Shown: in pieces, positions 33,143-42,420 of the stretch
Numbering within the stretch: the stretch's first letter is position 1
How the letters are laid out: every line of letters begins with the position of its first letter
NCBI RefSeq assembly: GCF_021462265.1
Contig: NZ_JAJONF010000011.1
Coordinates: forward strand, 170,556 to 234,555
Direction: 5' to 3'
DNA length: 64,000 nucleotides
Origin: Streptomyces shenzhenensis
GTDB lineage: Bacteria; Actinomycetota; Actinomycetes; Streptomycetales; Streptomycetaceae
The notes under the pieces: generated by a model
The model's database searches: none
The model's input: the letters and a program-made list of their open reading frames with translations, nothing else
Told to the model about the DNA's origin: nothing
Position numbers and translations under genes: made by a program

Positions 33143-35914
33143 GTGGGGGTGGGCGTGGCCGCACAGCCGAATGAACCTGAAGTCACGCGGTTCACAGGGG
33201 AGCTTCAAGCTCTGTATGAGGCCGCGAACAGGCCCAGCGTCAACGTTATGGCCCGTGTATGCGGTGCATCTCGTACCACTCTTCATGGGTGGGTGAGTGG
33301 CGTGGCCGTTCCCTCTGATCAGCACAAAGGCACTCTGAAGGCACTGGTCGGGTTCTTGGCTCACCGGGCCAGGAATGGTGCCGGGTATCCGCAACACTCC
33401 GGGGCCACGTGGGAGGCCCTGCGTCGGGAGGCGGTGGGCCAGCACCAGGCCGGGCGGCCTGGCCGGGGGCGTGTGGTGCGAGGAGAGTTCGGCGTGGTGC
33501 CTGCTCGGGCAGATTGCTACCAGGGGCGACTTGAGCTGTTTGACGCGTTGCTCCAGCAGGGGGCACGGCAGTGGATCCTGTGCGGGACGGGCGGTGTCGG
33601 CAAGACCCAACTGGCAGCCCAGTACGCTCGCGATCTGTACGAGTCCGGCAGGGCGGAGGTGCTGGTGTGGGTGAACGCCACCTCCCGATCAGCGGTCATT
33701 GACGCCTTCGCCGGTGCCTCGGTCAGACTGCTGGGTGCCGGCCGGGACGAACCTCAGGCAGCGGTCCAGCTGTTCCGGAAATGGCTGGAGCAGGCCCCGG
33801 GCACCGGCCGTAGGCGGCTGGGTGCGCGGTGGCTGGTGGTGCTCGACGACGTTCCGCATGTTCAGGCCCTGCAGAATCTATGGCCTCCCGATGTTCCACA
33901 CGGGCGCACCCTGGTCACCACCCGTAACCGCGATGCGGTCTTCCTGACCACGGGACGCAGCCGCGTCGATGTCGACCGGTTCACCACTCGGGAAGCGGTC
34001 GAATACCTCACCGCCAAACTTGCTCGCCACGGGCTGCACGACACCGCGGAGGAAACGGCGGGACTGGCCGAAGACCTCGGACGGCTGCCTCTGGCTCTTG
34101 CACAGGCCATCCCCTACATGGTCAACCGTGGTCTGGACTGCGCCACCTACCGCGCGCGTCTGGCCAACCGGGCCAGATCACTCGATGACGTGCTGCCCAC
34201 CGATACCGGGCTGCCCGACGACCAAGCCCTCACCGTGGCAGCGGCTTGGGACCTGTCCATCGACCTCGCCGACCAGCAGCCACCCCAGGGACTGGCTCGG
34301 CCCATGCTCCACGTGCTCAGCCTGCTCGATCCGAACGGCATTCCCGAGCCGGTCCTGCTGAGCCCGCCGGCCCGGGGCTACCTGACCGGCCACGCCGCTC
34401 GCCCAGGTGCGGCCGGGAAAGGCCGCACCGAAACTCAGGACGCCGCCGACGCCCTGGCGAATCTGCGTCAGTTCAGCCTCATCGAATACGATGCCCGGGC
34501 TGGCAGCGGGGCGGTACGCATCCACCAGTTGATTCAGCGGGCCGTGACCGAACGCCTCGCAGACGAGGACAGGACCGAGTGCGCCCGCTGTACAGCCGAT
34601 GCACTCCTGGACGTGTGGCCTGGCGGCGAACGGGACATGGGACTGGCCGCCGCGCTGCGCTCCAACGCCGGCGCGCTCACCAGCTGTGCCGAAGACGTGC
34701 TGTACACCCCGGACACACACGGAGTGTTGTTCAGACTGGGTACCAGCCTCGGAGGAGTCGGCCGGGCCGCCGCAGCCCGGGACTATTTCAAGGCCCTGGC
34801 GCGGTCCGTGCACCGATATCTGGGGCACGAGCACTCGGACTACTTCATCGCACGCGGTCATCTGGCCTACTGGCAGGGGGAGGCCGGGGACGCTGTGGGA
34901 GCCGTGGAAGCGCTCGATGAACTACTGCCCCGCCTGAAGAACACGCTGGGCGCCGATCACCCCGAGACCTTCGCCGTCCGGCACGGACTGGCCTACTGGC
35001 GGGGGCAGGCAGGAAATGCGGTCCGCGCCGCGGCCGAGTTCGCCGAACTGCTGCTGGACCACCGGCGGGTCCTGGGCGATGACCACGCCGACACTCTCGG
35101 CGTCCGGCACGACTTGGCACGCTGGCGAGGAGAGGCGGGGGAACAAGACCGCGCCGTGGCCGACCTCGCCGATCTCCTGCCCGATATGACGCGCGTACTC
35201 GGCGCGGATCACCGCAGCACTCTCGCCACCCGGCACAGCCTCGCCCGCTGGCAGGGGGAAGCAGGAGACGCAGAACGGGCTGCGGCCGAGTTCGCCGAAC
35301 TGCTGCCGGACCTGGGGCGTGTCATGGGGGCCGACCACCCCGACACCCTCAGCGCCCGCAACGATCACGCTCGCTGGCTCGGGGAGGCGGGCGACGCGCA
35401 AGGGGCCGTGGCCGCGCTCACCGAACTCGTACCCAGAAGAGAGAGGATCCTCGGCGAACTCCATCCCGACACCTTGGTCACCCGCCACAGGCTCGCCGTC
35501 TGGCGGGGCAAGTCGGGAGATCCGGACGCGGCCGCCAGAGAGTTGCGGAGCCTTCGGACGGACATGATCCAGGCGTTGCGCCGGGACGATCGCCGGGTCT
35601 TTGCGGTCCGGCTGGACCTTGCTTTCTGGTACGGCGAGGCCGGGGACCCTCGCCGGGCCGTGGCTCACCTTGCGCAGCTGCTGATCGACATGAGGCGTGC
35701 CCTGCGCGAAGACGATCCGTATCTGTTGATCGCCCGGTACAACTACGCACGCAGACTGGGGGAAACGGGAGACGCCGCCATTCCCGACGCCATCACCGAA
35801 CTGGTTCGGCTGCTGTCCGACATGGAACGTGTGCTGCCCGCGGACGCTCCTCTCGTAAAGGCGGCCCGAGAGCTACTGGCCCGTTATCGCAACCGAGACC
35901 CGGGTGCCGGGTGA
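33143..35914 (+). CDS. STAND ATPase: HTH-NB-ARC-TPR protein
   Basis: This 923-residue protein has an N-terminal helix-turn-helix-like region (about 15-80), an NB-ARC nucleotide switch (about 125-400) with Walker A GTGGVGKTQLA, Walker B WLVVLDDV, an arginine-bearing TTRNRDA sensor and GLPLAL-type RLPLALAQAIPYM, then a winged-helix-like region. From residue ~567 to ~905 there are eight consecutive ~42-residue TPR-like repeats of the RHxLAxWxGExGD...RVLGxDHPDT type. Such proteins act as signal-activated oligomerising switches: some are SARP-like regulators and others sense phage proteins. There is no obvious effector domain unless the N-terminal HTH serves. The GTG start at 33143 is tentative, with GTGs at 33149 and 33155 also possible. 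Its position breaks the oxalate/formate island and suggests insertion. Confidence 0.88.
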   Translation: MGVGVAAQPNEPEVTRFTGELQALYEAANRPSVNVMARVCGASRTTLHGWVSGVAVPSDQHKGTLKALVGFLAHRARNGAGYPQHSGATWEALRREAVGQHQAGRPGRGRVVRGEFGVVPARADCYQGRLELFDALLQQGARQWILCGTGGVGKTQLAAQYARDLYESGRAEVLVWVNATSRSAVIDAFAGASVRLLGAGRDEPQAAVQLFRKWLEQAPGTGRRRLGARWLVVLDDVPHVQALQNLWPPDVPHGRTLVTTRNRDAVFLTTGRSRVDVDRFTTREAVEYLTAKLARHGLHDTAEETAGLAEDLGRLPLALAQAIPYMVNRGLDCATYRARLANRARSLDDVLPTDTGLPDDQALTVAAAWDLSIDLADQQPPQGLARPMLHVLSLLDPNGIPEPVLLSPPARGYLTGHAARPGAAGKGRTETQDAADALANLRQFSLIEYDARAGSGAVRIHQLIQRAVTERLADEDRTECARCTADALLDVWPGGERDMGLAAALRSNAGALTSCAEDVLYTPDTHGVLFRLGTSLGGVGRAAAARDYFKALARSVHRYLGHEHSDYFIARGHLAYWQGEAGDAVGAVEALDELLPRLKNTLGADHPETFAVRHGLAYWRGQAGNAVRAAAEFAELLLDHRRVLGDDHADTLGVRHDLARWRGEAGEQDRAVADLADLLPDMTRVLGADHRSTLATRHSLARWQGEAGDAERAAAEFAELLPDLGRVMGADHPDTLSARNDHARWLGEAGDAQGAVAALTELVPRRERILGELHPDTLVTRHRLAVWRGKSGDPDAAARELRSLRTDMIQALRRDDRRVFAVRLDLAFWYGEAGDPRRAVAHLAQLLIDMRRALREDDPYLLIARYNYARRLGETGDAAIPDAITELVRLLSDMERVLPADAPLVKAARELLARYRNRDPGAG

Positions 35915-36098
35915 CCTGCACGGAGAGAAACGAACGTGGGAAGCCTCTGGTTCCGGGTACGGGCGGACGCCCTCGGGACCGGGCACAGCGTTGTCCGGCA
36001 AGGCGACGCATGCCGTGTTCTGGAAGCGGCTGAGTCCCGGAGGCTGGTCCGGGACTCACTACCGGGTGGACCTTCGGCCCGAGGCTCGGTGGTAACCG

Positions 36099-37496
36099 TC
36101 AGGTGGCGGTCTGGGTTTGGACCGCCCCCACCGCCGTGGCCGTCCCCCGCCCCGGCTGCCGCAGCAGCAGGGCTGTCGCCGCCGCCAGCATCGAGACGCC
36201 GCCGGCCAGCGCGTACGCCCCGTCGTAGCCCCAGGCGCCGACCACCATGGAGCCCAGGCCGCCGCCGAAGAGGCCGCTGACGAGCTTGCCGCTGTAGACG
36301 AGGCCGTAGTTGGTGGCGTTGTAGTTCTCGCCGAAGTAATCCGGGGTGAGGGCGGCGAAGAGCGGGTAGAAGGCGCCGCCGCCGAAGCCGGAGAGGAAGG
36401 CGAAGAACAGGAACAGCCACTCGCTCTTGACGTCACCGGCCCAGATCACGCCGAACTGGGCGAGACCGAGGACGACGATGACGAAGACGAGGGTCGGCTT
36501 TCGGCCGAGGCGGTCGGAGAGCCAGCCCACCACGCCCCGGCCTATGCCGTTGATGACCGCCATCACGCCCATGGAGGAGGCCGCGACGAGAGGGCCGAAG
36601 CCGATGTCCTTCGCGAAGTCGACCTGGAACGAGATGCCGAAGATCGAGACACCTGCCGTCATGACGATCGAGACCCACATCAGCGGGAGCATGCCGGTGC
36701 GGATCGCCTCCTTCGGGGTGAACTGCCGTACCGCGGGCGGGTTCTTGGCGAGGGCCGTCGCGGTCCTGGCGGCGCCCGAGTGGGTGAGCGGGTCGATGTC
36801 GGCCGGCCACCAGTTCTTCGGCGGGTCCTTGAAGAAGAACGCCGAGACCAGCACCACGACCATCACGTAGACGCCGATCAGGTCCAGAACACTGTGGTAA
36901 TTGGCCGTGTCGAAGGCGTAGTTGAAGATGAAGATGAAGGGCAGCGAGCCGTAGGCGAAGCCGCCGTTCACGAAGCCCGTGCGGGCGCCGCGGCGTTCGG
37001 GGAACCACTTGCCGACCATGTTGATGCAGGTCGCGTAGACCAGGCCGGAGCCGAGACCGCCGATCACGCCGAAGCCGGTGATCGCCAGCCAGATCTCGCT
37101 GATGTGGGAGAGGGCCAGGAAACCGATCAGGCACATCACGGAGCCGGTGTACATGGCGCGGCGCGCGGTCAGGACGCCCTTCTCGCGCAGCCAGCCCGCC
37201 GGGAAGGCGATGCCGGCCTGGAAGAACACCCAGACGCTCAGGATCCAGAAGGTGTTGGACTGCGTCCAGCCGTGCGCGTGGGACAGGGTGTCCTCCGCGG
37301 AGCCGTACGCGTACTCGAAGACGCTGATGGCCATCATGGCGATCCACGGCAGGTACACCATGATGTTGCGGGAGTGGCCGAGGATGTCCCGGTCGGTCTC
37401 GCCGATCCGGTACACCCGGCCGCGGGCGTCCGTGACCTCGCGGTACGGACGCCGTCCGGCGCCGGTGCTGTTCGTGGCTACAGGGTCTGCCGACAT
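36099..37496 (-). CDS. OFA-family MFS transporter, second of a tandem pair
   Basis: This 465-residue, 12-TM protein is paralogous to the upstream gene. Both have an N-terminal cytosolic YREVTDARGRVYRIGETD-like segment, SGLVYATCINMVGKWFPERRG, KDPPKNWWP in the central loop and FYPLFAALTPDYFGENYNATNYG in the C-terminal half. These mark the OFA group. The start ATG at 37496 is one base after the upstream stop, so the pair is coupled. Transport of oxalate, formate or a related carboxylate is inferred from family and neighbourhood. Confidence 0.88.
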   Translation of the reverse strand: MSADPVATNSTGAGRRPYREVTDARGRVYRIGETDRDILGHSRNIMVYLPWIAMMAISVFEYAYGSAEDTLSHAHGWTQSNTFWILSVWVFFQAGIAFPAGWLREKGVLTARRAMYTGSVMCLIGFLALSHISEIWLAITGFGVIGGLGSGLVYATCINMVGKWFPERRGARTGFVNGGFAYGSLPFIFIFNYAFDTANYHSVLDLIGVYVMVVVLVSAFFFKDPPKNWWPADIDPLTHSGAARTATALAKNPPAVRQFTPKEAIRTGMLPLMWVSIVMTAGVSIFGISFQVDFAKDIGFGPLVAASSMGVMAVINGIGRGVVGWLSDRLGRKPTLVFVIVVLGLAQFGVIWAGDVKSEWLFLFFAFLSGFGGGAFYPLFAALTPDYFGENYNATNYGLVYSGKLVSGLFGGGLGSMVVGAWGYDGAYALAGGVSMLAAATALLLRQPGRGTATAVGAVQTQTAT

Positions 37497-37497
37497 G

Positions 37498-38886
37498 TCA
37501 CGCCATCTCCTCGCCGAGCGGATGCGGGTTGGGGACGATGCGCCGGGCGCTGGGCCTGCCCGGTGCCTTGAGGAAGAGAGCCAGCACTGCGGAGGCCAGG
37601 CCGACGGAGCCCGCGAGCACGAACGCGCCGTGGTAGTCCCACTCACCGACGACGACCGCGCCCAGACCGGAGCCCACCAGGCCGGAGACCAGCTTGGAGC
37701 TGTAGACCATTCCGTAGTTGGTGGCGTTGTTGTTCTCACCGAAGTAGTCCGCCGTCATGGCCGCGAAGAGCGGGAAGACCGCCCCGCCGCCGAATCCGGA
37801 GACCATCGAGCAGAACAGGAAGAACGGCACGCTGTGCACCTGGCCGGAGACCAGCACACCGAACTGCGCGGTGCCGAGCACGACGCAGACGATGATCAGG
37901 GTGTTGCGGCGGCCGTACCGGTCGGAGATCCAGCCGACGACCCCGCGCCCGGTGCCGTTGACGACGGCCTTCAACGACAGGGCGGTGGCCACGATCCCGC
38001 CCGCGAACCCCATGTCCTCGCCGAACGGCACCTGGAAGGCGATGCCGAAGACATTGACGCAGGCCGTGCAGAGCAGGCAGCACCACATCATCCACAGAAC
38101 GGGGGTACGCGCGGCCTCCCCGGGGGTGTACTGCCTGACCGCCGGCGGGTTCTTCGCCAACGCCCGCCGTACGCGCGGATCCTGAGTGCCCTTCAGCGGA
38201 TTGACGTGCGGCGGCCACCAGTTCTTCGGCGGATCCCTGAAGAACCAGCCGGCCGACGCCACCACCAGGCACAGGCCGATGCCGGCCGAAGACAGCACGA
38301 CCCGGTAGTCGCTCAGGTCGAGTACCGAGGGGAAGAGGAACACGAACGGCACGGACCCGTACGCGAAACCGCCGTTCACGAAGCCCGTCTTGCCGCCCCT
38401 GCGCTCCGGATACCACTTGCCGGCCATGTTCACGCAGGTCGCGTAGACGAGACCGGCGCCGGTACCGCCGCACACGCCGAAGCCGAGACAGGCGACGATC
38501 ACGTTCGGCGCGAACGCCGGCGCCAGACAGCCCACCAGCGTGCAGGCCGCGCCGACCAGCATGGCCGTACGGGCGGCGAGCCGTCCGCTCTCCCGCAGCC
38601 GTCCGGCCGGGAAGGCCACGGCCGCCTGGCAGAACACCCAGACGCCCAGCAGCCAGAAGATGCGCCCGCTGCTCCACAGATACGCCTCGTGCAGCGTGTC
38701 CTCCGCCGACGCGAACGCGTACGCGGCGGAGCTGATGCCCATCATGCCCACCCAGGGCAGGACGACCATCCATGTCCGGGTCCGGCCCATGAGATCGACG
38801 TCTGTCTCGCCGATCCGGTACCTGCGGCCGTTGCGGTCCGTCACCTCCCTGAAGGGGACGGACGCCGGTAGATCGATGGATGACAT
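37498..38886 (-). CDS. OFA-family MFS transporter, first of a tandem pair
   Basis: This 462-residue, 12-TM transporter shares long conserved blocks with its downstream paralogue (RYRIGETD, GLVYATCVNMAGKWYPERRG, DPPKNWWPP, ADYFGENNNATNYGMVYS). It differs strongly from the third OFA protein at 27.9 kb, which lacks the N-terminal extension. It has its own promoter region after the terminator of the frc operon. Two coupled paralogues may transport different acids or form a heteromeric unit; neither is known. Confidence 0.88.
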   Translation of the reverse strand: MSSIDLPASVPFREVTDRNGRRYRIGETDVDLMGRTRTWMVVLPWVGMMGISSAAYAFASAEDTLHEAYLWSSGRIFWLLGVWVFCQAAVAFPAGRLRESGRLAARTAMLVGAACTLVGCLAPAFAPNVIVACLGFGVCGGTGAGLVYATCVNMAGKWYPERRGGKTGFVNGGFAYGSVPFVFLFPSVLDLSDYRVVLSSAGIGLCLVVASAGWFFRDPPKNWWPPHVNPLKGTQDPRVRRALAKNPPAVRQYTPGEAARTPVLWMMWCCLLCTACVNVFGIAFQVPFGEDMGFAGGIVATALSLKAVVNGTGRGVVGWISDRYGRRNTLIIVCVVLGTAQFGVLVSGQVHSVPFFLFCSMVSGFGGGAVFPLFAAMTADYFGENNNATNYGMVYSSKLVSGLVGSGLGAVVVGEWDYHGAFVLAGSVGLASAVLALFLKAPGRPSARRIVPNPHPLGEEMA

Positions 38887-38963
38887 GTTCGCTCAGCACC
38901 CCTTGCGTCGAAAGTTCTGGCCAGCGCCCCCTGTCCAATGCCTTTCGTGCGCGCACGGGTCCC

Positions 38964-38999
38964 GGGGCCGGCCGGGGACGCGCTCCGCCGGCCGGCCCC
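38964..38999 (-). terminator. Terminator of the oxc-frc-acyl-CoA synthetase operon
   Basis: Perfect 12-base arms (38964-38975 and 38988-38999) lie 14 bp beyond the synthetase stop and separate it from the OFA pair. Confidence 0.75.
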
Positions 39000-39012
39000 T
39001 TCCTCGGCTATG

Positions 39013-41175
39013 TCATGACCCGCCCCCCGACAGTCCGCTCCCCAGCAGCCCGGCCGCCCGCGCCCAGCGGTACTTGGCGCCGAGCACGGCCACCGGCCGT
39101 TCGGTCGTGTACGGGTATGCCACGACCCCCCGCTCGTACAGGTACTGGCAGGCCTCCTCGACCTCGACGTCCCCCGCGAGCGAGGCGACGACCGGCTTCT
39201 GCACACCCCGCTCCCGGAACTCCGCGACCACCCGCGCGGTCAGCTCCGCGAACACCATCGGCGGGGTGACGATGGTGTGCCAGTAGCCGAGGACGAGCGC
39301 GTGGATCCGCGGGTCCTCGAGGCCGAGCCGGATCGTCGCCTCGTACGTCGACGGCGGCTCGCCGCCCGTGATGTCCACCGGGTTGCCGGCGGCCCCGAAG
39401 GGCGGGATGAAGCGGCGGAACGCCTCGTCCAGGTCCGGTGGGATCTCCATCAGGGAGAGCCCGTTGTCGGTCACCGCGTCGGACAGCAGCACGCCGCTGC
39501 CGCCCGCGCCGGTGATGATCACGACGTTGTCGCCCCGCGGGGCCGGCAGCACCGGCAGGCCCCGCGCGTACTCCAGCATGTCGTTCAGGCCCGGCGCCCG
39601 GATCACCCCGGCCTGCCGCAGGATGTCGTCGTACACCGCGTCGTCGCCCGCGAGCGCGCCCGTGTGCGAACCGGCCGCCCTGGCCCCGGCCGCCGTACGG
39701 CCCGCCTTGAGGACCACGACCGGCTTCTTCGGCACGGTGTTCCGCGCCGCCTCGACGAAGGCGCGGCCGTCCTTCAGGTCCTCCAGGTGCATCGCGATGC
39801 ACTCGGTGTGCGGGTCCTCGCCGAACCAGGTCAGCAGGTCGTCCTCGTCAAGATCCGACTTGTTGCCGAGGCCGACGATCGCCGACACCCCCGTCTTCGT
39901 GGTCCGCGCGAAGCCCAGGATCGCCATGCCGATCCCGCCCGACTGCGACGTCAGCGCCACGCCGCCCTTCACGTCGTACGGCGTGCAGAACGTGGCGCAC
40001 AGGTCCTGCCAGGTGGAGTAGTAGCCGTAGATGTTCGGGCCGAGGAGGCGGATGCCGTGGCGTTCGCCGATCTCGACGATCTCGGCCTGGAGCTCGTGCT
40101 CGCCGGTCTCCGCGAAACCGGACGGGATCAGGACGGCGTTGGGAATCCGCTTCCGGCCCACCTCCTCCAGCGCCGCTGCCACGAATCTGGCGGGGATGGC
40201 GAAGACGGCCACATCCACCTCACCGGGAACGTCCGTGACACTCTTGTACGCCTTGCGGCCCAGAATGTCATCGGCCTTGGGGTTCACCGGATGGATCTCC
40301 CCGGCGAACCCGCCGTCCACGAGGTTGCGCATCACCGAATTGCCGATCTTGCCCGGCTCGTTGGAGGCGCCGATCACGGCGACGGAGCGGGGCTGCATCA
40401 GCCGGCGCATGGCGGTGAGGATCTCCTCGCGGGAGTACTTCCGGCGCGGTGGCGGCTGCCGTTCGGCGAGGATGATCCGGATGTCGGCGGCGACCGCGCC
40501 CTCCGGGGTCGCGATCACCGGGTTGAGGTCCACCTCGGCGATCTCCGGGAAGTCCGCGACCAGTCGGGAGACCCGGCGGATCTGCTCGGCGACCGCCCAC
40601 CGGTCCACACCGGCCTGCCCGCGCACGCCGCGCAGCACGTCGGCCGCCTTGACGGAGTCCAGCATGGACAGCGCCTCGTCGGCGGTGACGGGCGCGAGCC
40701 GGAAGGTCACGTCCTTCAGTACCTCGACCAGCACCCCGCCCAGGCCGAAGGCGACGACCTTCCCGAAGGTGGGGTCGGTGACCGCGCCGACGATCACCTC
40801 CGTCCCCTTCGGCAGCAGCTCCTGCACCTGGACGCCCTCGATCCGGGCCCCGGGGGCGTGGGCGCGCGCGTTCTCGACGATCCGGTGGAAGGCCGCGCGC
40901 ACGTCCGCCGCGCCCTCGACGCCGACGATCACCCCGCCCGCGTCGGTCTTGTGCAGGATGTCCGGCGACACGATCTTCATCACCACCGGCCCGCCGAAGC
41001 GCGCCGCGTACGCCACCGCCTCGTCGACGTCGGTGGCCAGCTCCTCGCCCGGTACGGCGATCCCGTACGCGTCGGCGATCACCTTGCCCTCCGGCGCGGT
41101 GAGGGCCGTACGGCCCTCGGCCCGCACCGCGTCGAGGAGTTCACGGACCCGCGGCTTTCGGTCCTCTGCCATCAC
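39013..41175 (-). CDS. Fused ADP-forming acyl-CoA synthetase (acetate-CoA ligase family)
   Basis: This 720-residue NDP-forming synthetase has a permuted domain order. An ATP-grasp (beta) domain (about 20-235, VVMKIVSPDILHKTDAGG) comes first. The CoA-binding and succinyl-CoA synthetase-like alpha domains follow (about 255-720): SVAVIGASNEPGKIGNSV, SQSGGIG and the phospho-His loop GSHTGALAGDDAVY. It should interconvert an acid plus ATP and CoA with acyl-CoA, ADP and Pi. The GTG at 41175 (GGAG 9 nt upstream) starts one base after the frc stop; ATG 41172 is the alternative. Third gene after oxc and frc, it may make or use oxalyl-CoA, formyl-CoA or another short acyl-CoA. Confidence 0.9.
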   Translation of the reverse strand: MMAEDRKPRVRELLDAVRAEGRTALTAPEGKVIADAYGIAVPGEELATDVDEAVAYAARFGGPVVMKIVSPDILHKTDAGGVIVGVEGAADVRAAFHRIVENARAHAPGARIEGVQVQELLPKGTEVIVGAVTDPTFGKVVAFGLGGVLVEVLKDVTFRLAPVTADEALSMLDSVKAADVLRGVRGQAGVDRWAVAEQIRRVSRLVADFPEIAEVDLNPVIATPEGAVAADIRIILAERQPPPRRKYSREEILTAMRRLMQPRSVAVIGASNEPGKIGNSVMRNLVDGGFAGEIHPVNPKADDILGRKAYKSVTDVPGEVDVAVFAIPARFVAAALEEVGRKRIPNAVLIPSGFAETGEHELQAEIVEIGERHGIRLLGPNIYGYYSTWQDLCATFCTPYDVKGGVALTSQSGGIGMAILGFARTTKTGVSAIVGLGNKSDLDEDDLLTWFGEDPHTECIAMHLEDLKDGRAFVEAARNTVPKKPVVVLKAGRTAAGARAAGSHTGALAGDDAVYDDILRQAGVIRAPGLNDMLEYARGLPVLPAPRGDNVVIITGAGGSGVLLSDAVTDNGLSLMEIPPDLDEAFRRFIPPFGAAGNPVDITGGEPPSTYEATIRLGLEDPRIHALVLGYWHTIVTPPMVFAELTARVVAEFRERGVQKPVVASLAGDVEVEEACQYLYERGVVAYPYTTERPVAVLGAKYRWARAAGLLGSGLSGGGS

Positions 41176-41176
41176 G

Positions 41177-42409
41177 TCAGATCACTCCGTTCGACTTGAG
41201 CAGGCGCAACTCCTCGTCGCCGAGACCGAGTTCGCCGACATAGACCGCTTCGTTGTGCTCGCCGAGCAGCGGCGAGGCGGTGACCTCGACAGGGGAGTCG
41301 GAGAGCTTGAGCGGGCTGCCGACGGTGACGAACTCGCCGCGCTCGGGATGCGGGACGGTCACCACCATCTCGTTGGCGACCAGCGACTCGTCCTCGATGA
41401 TCTCCTTGGTGGAGAGGATCGGCCCGCACGGGATGTTGTGGGCGTTGAGCTGTTCCAGCACCTCCCACTTGGGGAGCGTCGAGGACCACTCCTCGATCAG
41501 CTGGAACATCTTGTTGAGCTTGGGCAGCCGGGCCTCCGGGGTCGCCCACTCGGGGTCGTCCGCGAGCTCGGGCCGGCCGATCAGCCGGGTGATCGGCTGC
41601 CAGCCGACCGGCTGCACGATGACGTACACGTAGTCGTTCGGGCCGCCCGGCGCGCACTTGACCGCCCAGCCGGGCTGGCCGCCGCCGGAGGCGTTGCCGG
41701 AGCGGGGCACCTCGTCGCCGAAGTCCTCGTTGGGGTACTCGGCGAGCCGGCCGTGGGCGAGGCGCTGCTGGTCGCGCAGCTTCACCCGGCAGAGGTTGAG
41801 CACCGCGTGCTGCATGGCGACGTTGACGCGCTGGCCGCGACCGGTGCGCTCCCGCTGGAGGAGTGCCGCCAGTATCCCGGCCACCGTGTGCACGCCGGTG
41901 CCGGAGTCGCCGATCTGCGCGCCGGTGGCCAGCGGCGGACCGTCCTCGAAGCCGGTGGTCGCCATCGACCCGCCCATGGCCTGGGCGACGACCTCGTAGG
42001 CCTTGAAGTCGGTGTACGGCCCGTCCCCGAACCCCTTGATGGAGGCGTACACGATCCGCGGGTTGATCTCCTTGATGCGGTCCCAGGTGAACCCCATCCG
42101 GTCGACCGCGCCCGGGCCGAAGTTCTCCACCATCACGTCCGAACGGCGGATCAGCTCGGTCAGCAGTTCCTTGCCGCGCTCGGTCTTGGTGTTCAGGGTG
42201 ATGCTCCGCTTGTTGCAGTTGAGCATCGTGAAGTAGAGGGAGTCGACGTCCGGGAGGTCGCGCAGCTGCCTGCGCGTGATGTCACCGGTCGGCGCCTCCA
42301 GCTTGACGACGTCCGCGCCGAGCCAGGCCAGCAGCTGGGTGGCGGAGGGGCCCGACTGGACGTGGGTCATGTCGAGGACGCGAATGCCCTCGAGTGCCTT
42401 GGCGGTCAT
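41177..42409 (-). CDS. frc: Formyl-CoA:oxalate CoA-transferase (class III)
   Basis: This 410-residue class III CoA-transferase should move CoA from formyl-CoA to oxalate, giving oxalyl-CoA and formate. The catalytic Asp168 lies in GAQIGDSGTGVH, matching the Asp169 context of the Oxalobacter enzyme. The N-terminal LEGIRVLDMTHVQSGPSATQ, DVVKLEAP and NCNKRSITLNTKT, and the Gly-rich loop SGNASGGGQPGWA, are the specific formyl-CoA transferase signatures rather than those of generic CaiB/BaiF enzymes. It lies 11 bp downstream of the ThDP enzyme and one base upstream of the acyl-CoA synthetase. This is the strongest evidence for oxalate metabolism in the island. Confidence 0.9.
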   Translation of the reverse strand: MTAKALEGIRVLDMTHVQSGPSATQLLAWLGADVVKLEAPTGDITRRQLRDLPDVDSLYFTMLNCNKRSITLNTKTERGKELLTELIRRSDVMVENFGPGAVDRMGFTWDRIKEINPRIVYASIKGFGDGPYTDFKAYEVVAQAMGGSMATTGFEDGPPLATGAQIGDSGTGVHTVAGILAALLQRERTGRGQRVNVAMQHAVLNLCRVKLRDQQRLAHGRLAEYPNEDFGDEVPRSGNASGGGQPGWAVKCAPGGPNDYVYVIVQPVGWQPITRLIGRPELADDPEWATPEARLPKLNKMFQLIEEWSSTLPKWEVLEQLNAHNIPCGPILSTKEIIEDESLVANEMVVTVPHPERGEFVTVGSPLKLSDSPVEVTASPLLGEHNEAVYVGELGLGDEELRLLKSNGVI

Positions 42410-42420
42410 CGGCGTTCACC

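Noticed and set aside
33143..35914. Classifying the NB-ARC/TPR protein as an AfsR/SARP antibiotic regulator
   Set aside because: No N-terminal SARP winged-helix plus BTAD domain is visible; the N-terminus is a short HTH-like segment.
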